5,397 nt of DNA from Roseburia sp. (lineage in GTDB: Bacteria; Bacillota; Clostridia; Lachnospirales; Lachnospiraceae), in NCBI GenBank assembly GCA_017626625.1, contig JAGAIK010000677.1:1-5397 (forward strand), in the 5' to 3' direction. Below, one piece after another: positions 5,177 through 5,397 of this stretch. The notes under the pieces are model-generated. The model was not told the DNA's origin. It was given only the letters and a program-made list of their open reading frames with translations, and did no database searches. Numbering within the stretch: position 1 is the first letter of the stretch; every line of letters starts with the position of its first letter. The position numbers and the translations under genes are program-made.

Positions 5177-5397
<221 letters not shown>

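Overview
This 5.4-kb window looks like the chromosome of a low-to-moderate-GC Gram-positive anaerobe of the Clostridia, most likely Lachnospiraceae. That placement is an inference from the strong AGGAGG-type ribosome binding sites, sigma-A-like promoters, a HisK-type (PHP) histidinol phosphatase, the style of the multi-domain hybrid histidine kinase, and the gap leader and protein sequence. No mobile element, CRISPR array, tRNA or rRNA is visible.

Layout. (1) Positions 3-2243 (+): the 3' portion of a membrane-anchored hybrid histidine kinase (TM segments, HisKA, HATPase, REC, HPt); its 5' end lies outside the window. (2) Positions 2244-2729: a 486-bp non-coding region with a probable promoter, inverted repeats, a preQ1-I-type riboswitch aptamer (2444-2483), two hairpins and a good intrinsic terminator (2585-2622). 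(3) Positions 2730-4162 (+): a two-gene operon, a short radical-SAM protein resembling queuine lyase (QueL) overlapping by ATGA with a YhhQ/DUF165 queuosine-precursor transporter. (4) Positions 4125-4934 (-): a PHP-family histidinol phosphatase (hisK) that converges on the transporter gene and overlaps its 3' end by 38 bp. (5) Positions 4935-5188: a divergent promoter region. (6) Positions 5189-5397 (+): the first 69 codons of glyceraldehyde-3-phosphate dehydrogenase (gap), cut by the window edge.

The most coherent system is the riboswitch-queL-yhhQ unit. The aptamer should sense preQ1, the transporter should import a 7-deazaguanine (preQ0, preQ1 or queuine), and the radical-SAM enzyme would turn queuine into preQ1. 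Together they would form a feedback-controlled salvage route for the tRNA modification queuosine. The link between the radical-SAM protein and queuine cleavage rests on family resemblance and context and needs a homology search or assay. The kinase, hisK and gap have no evident functional tie to this unit.
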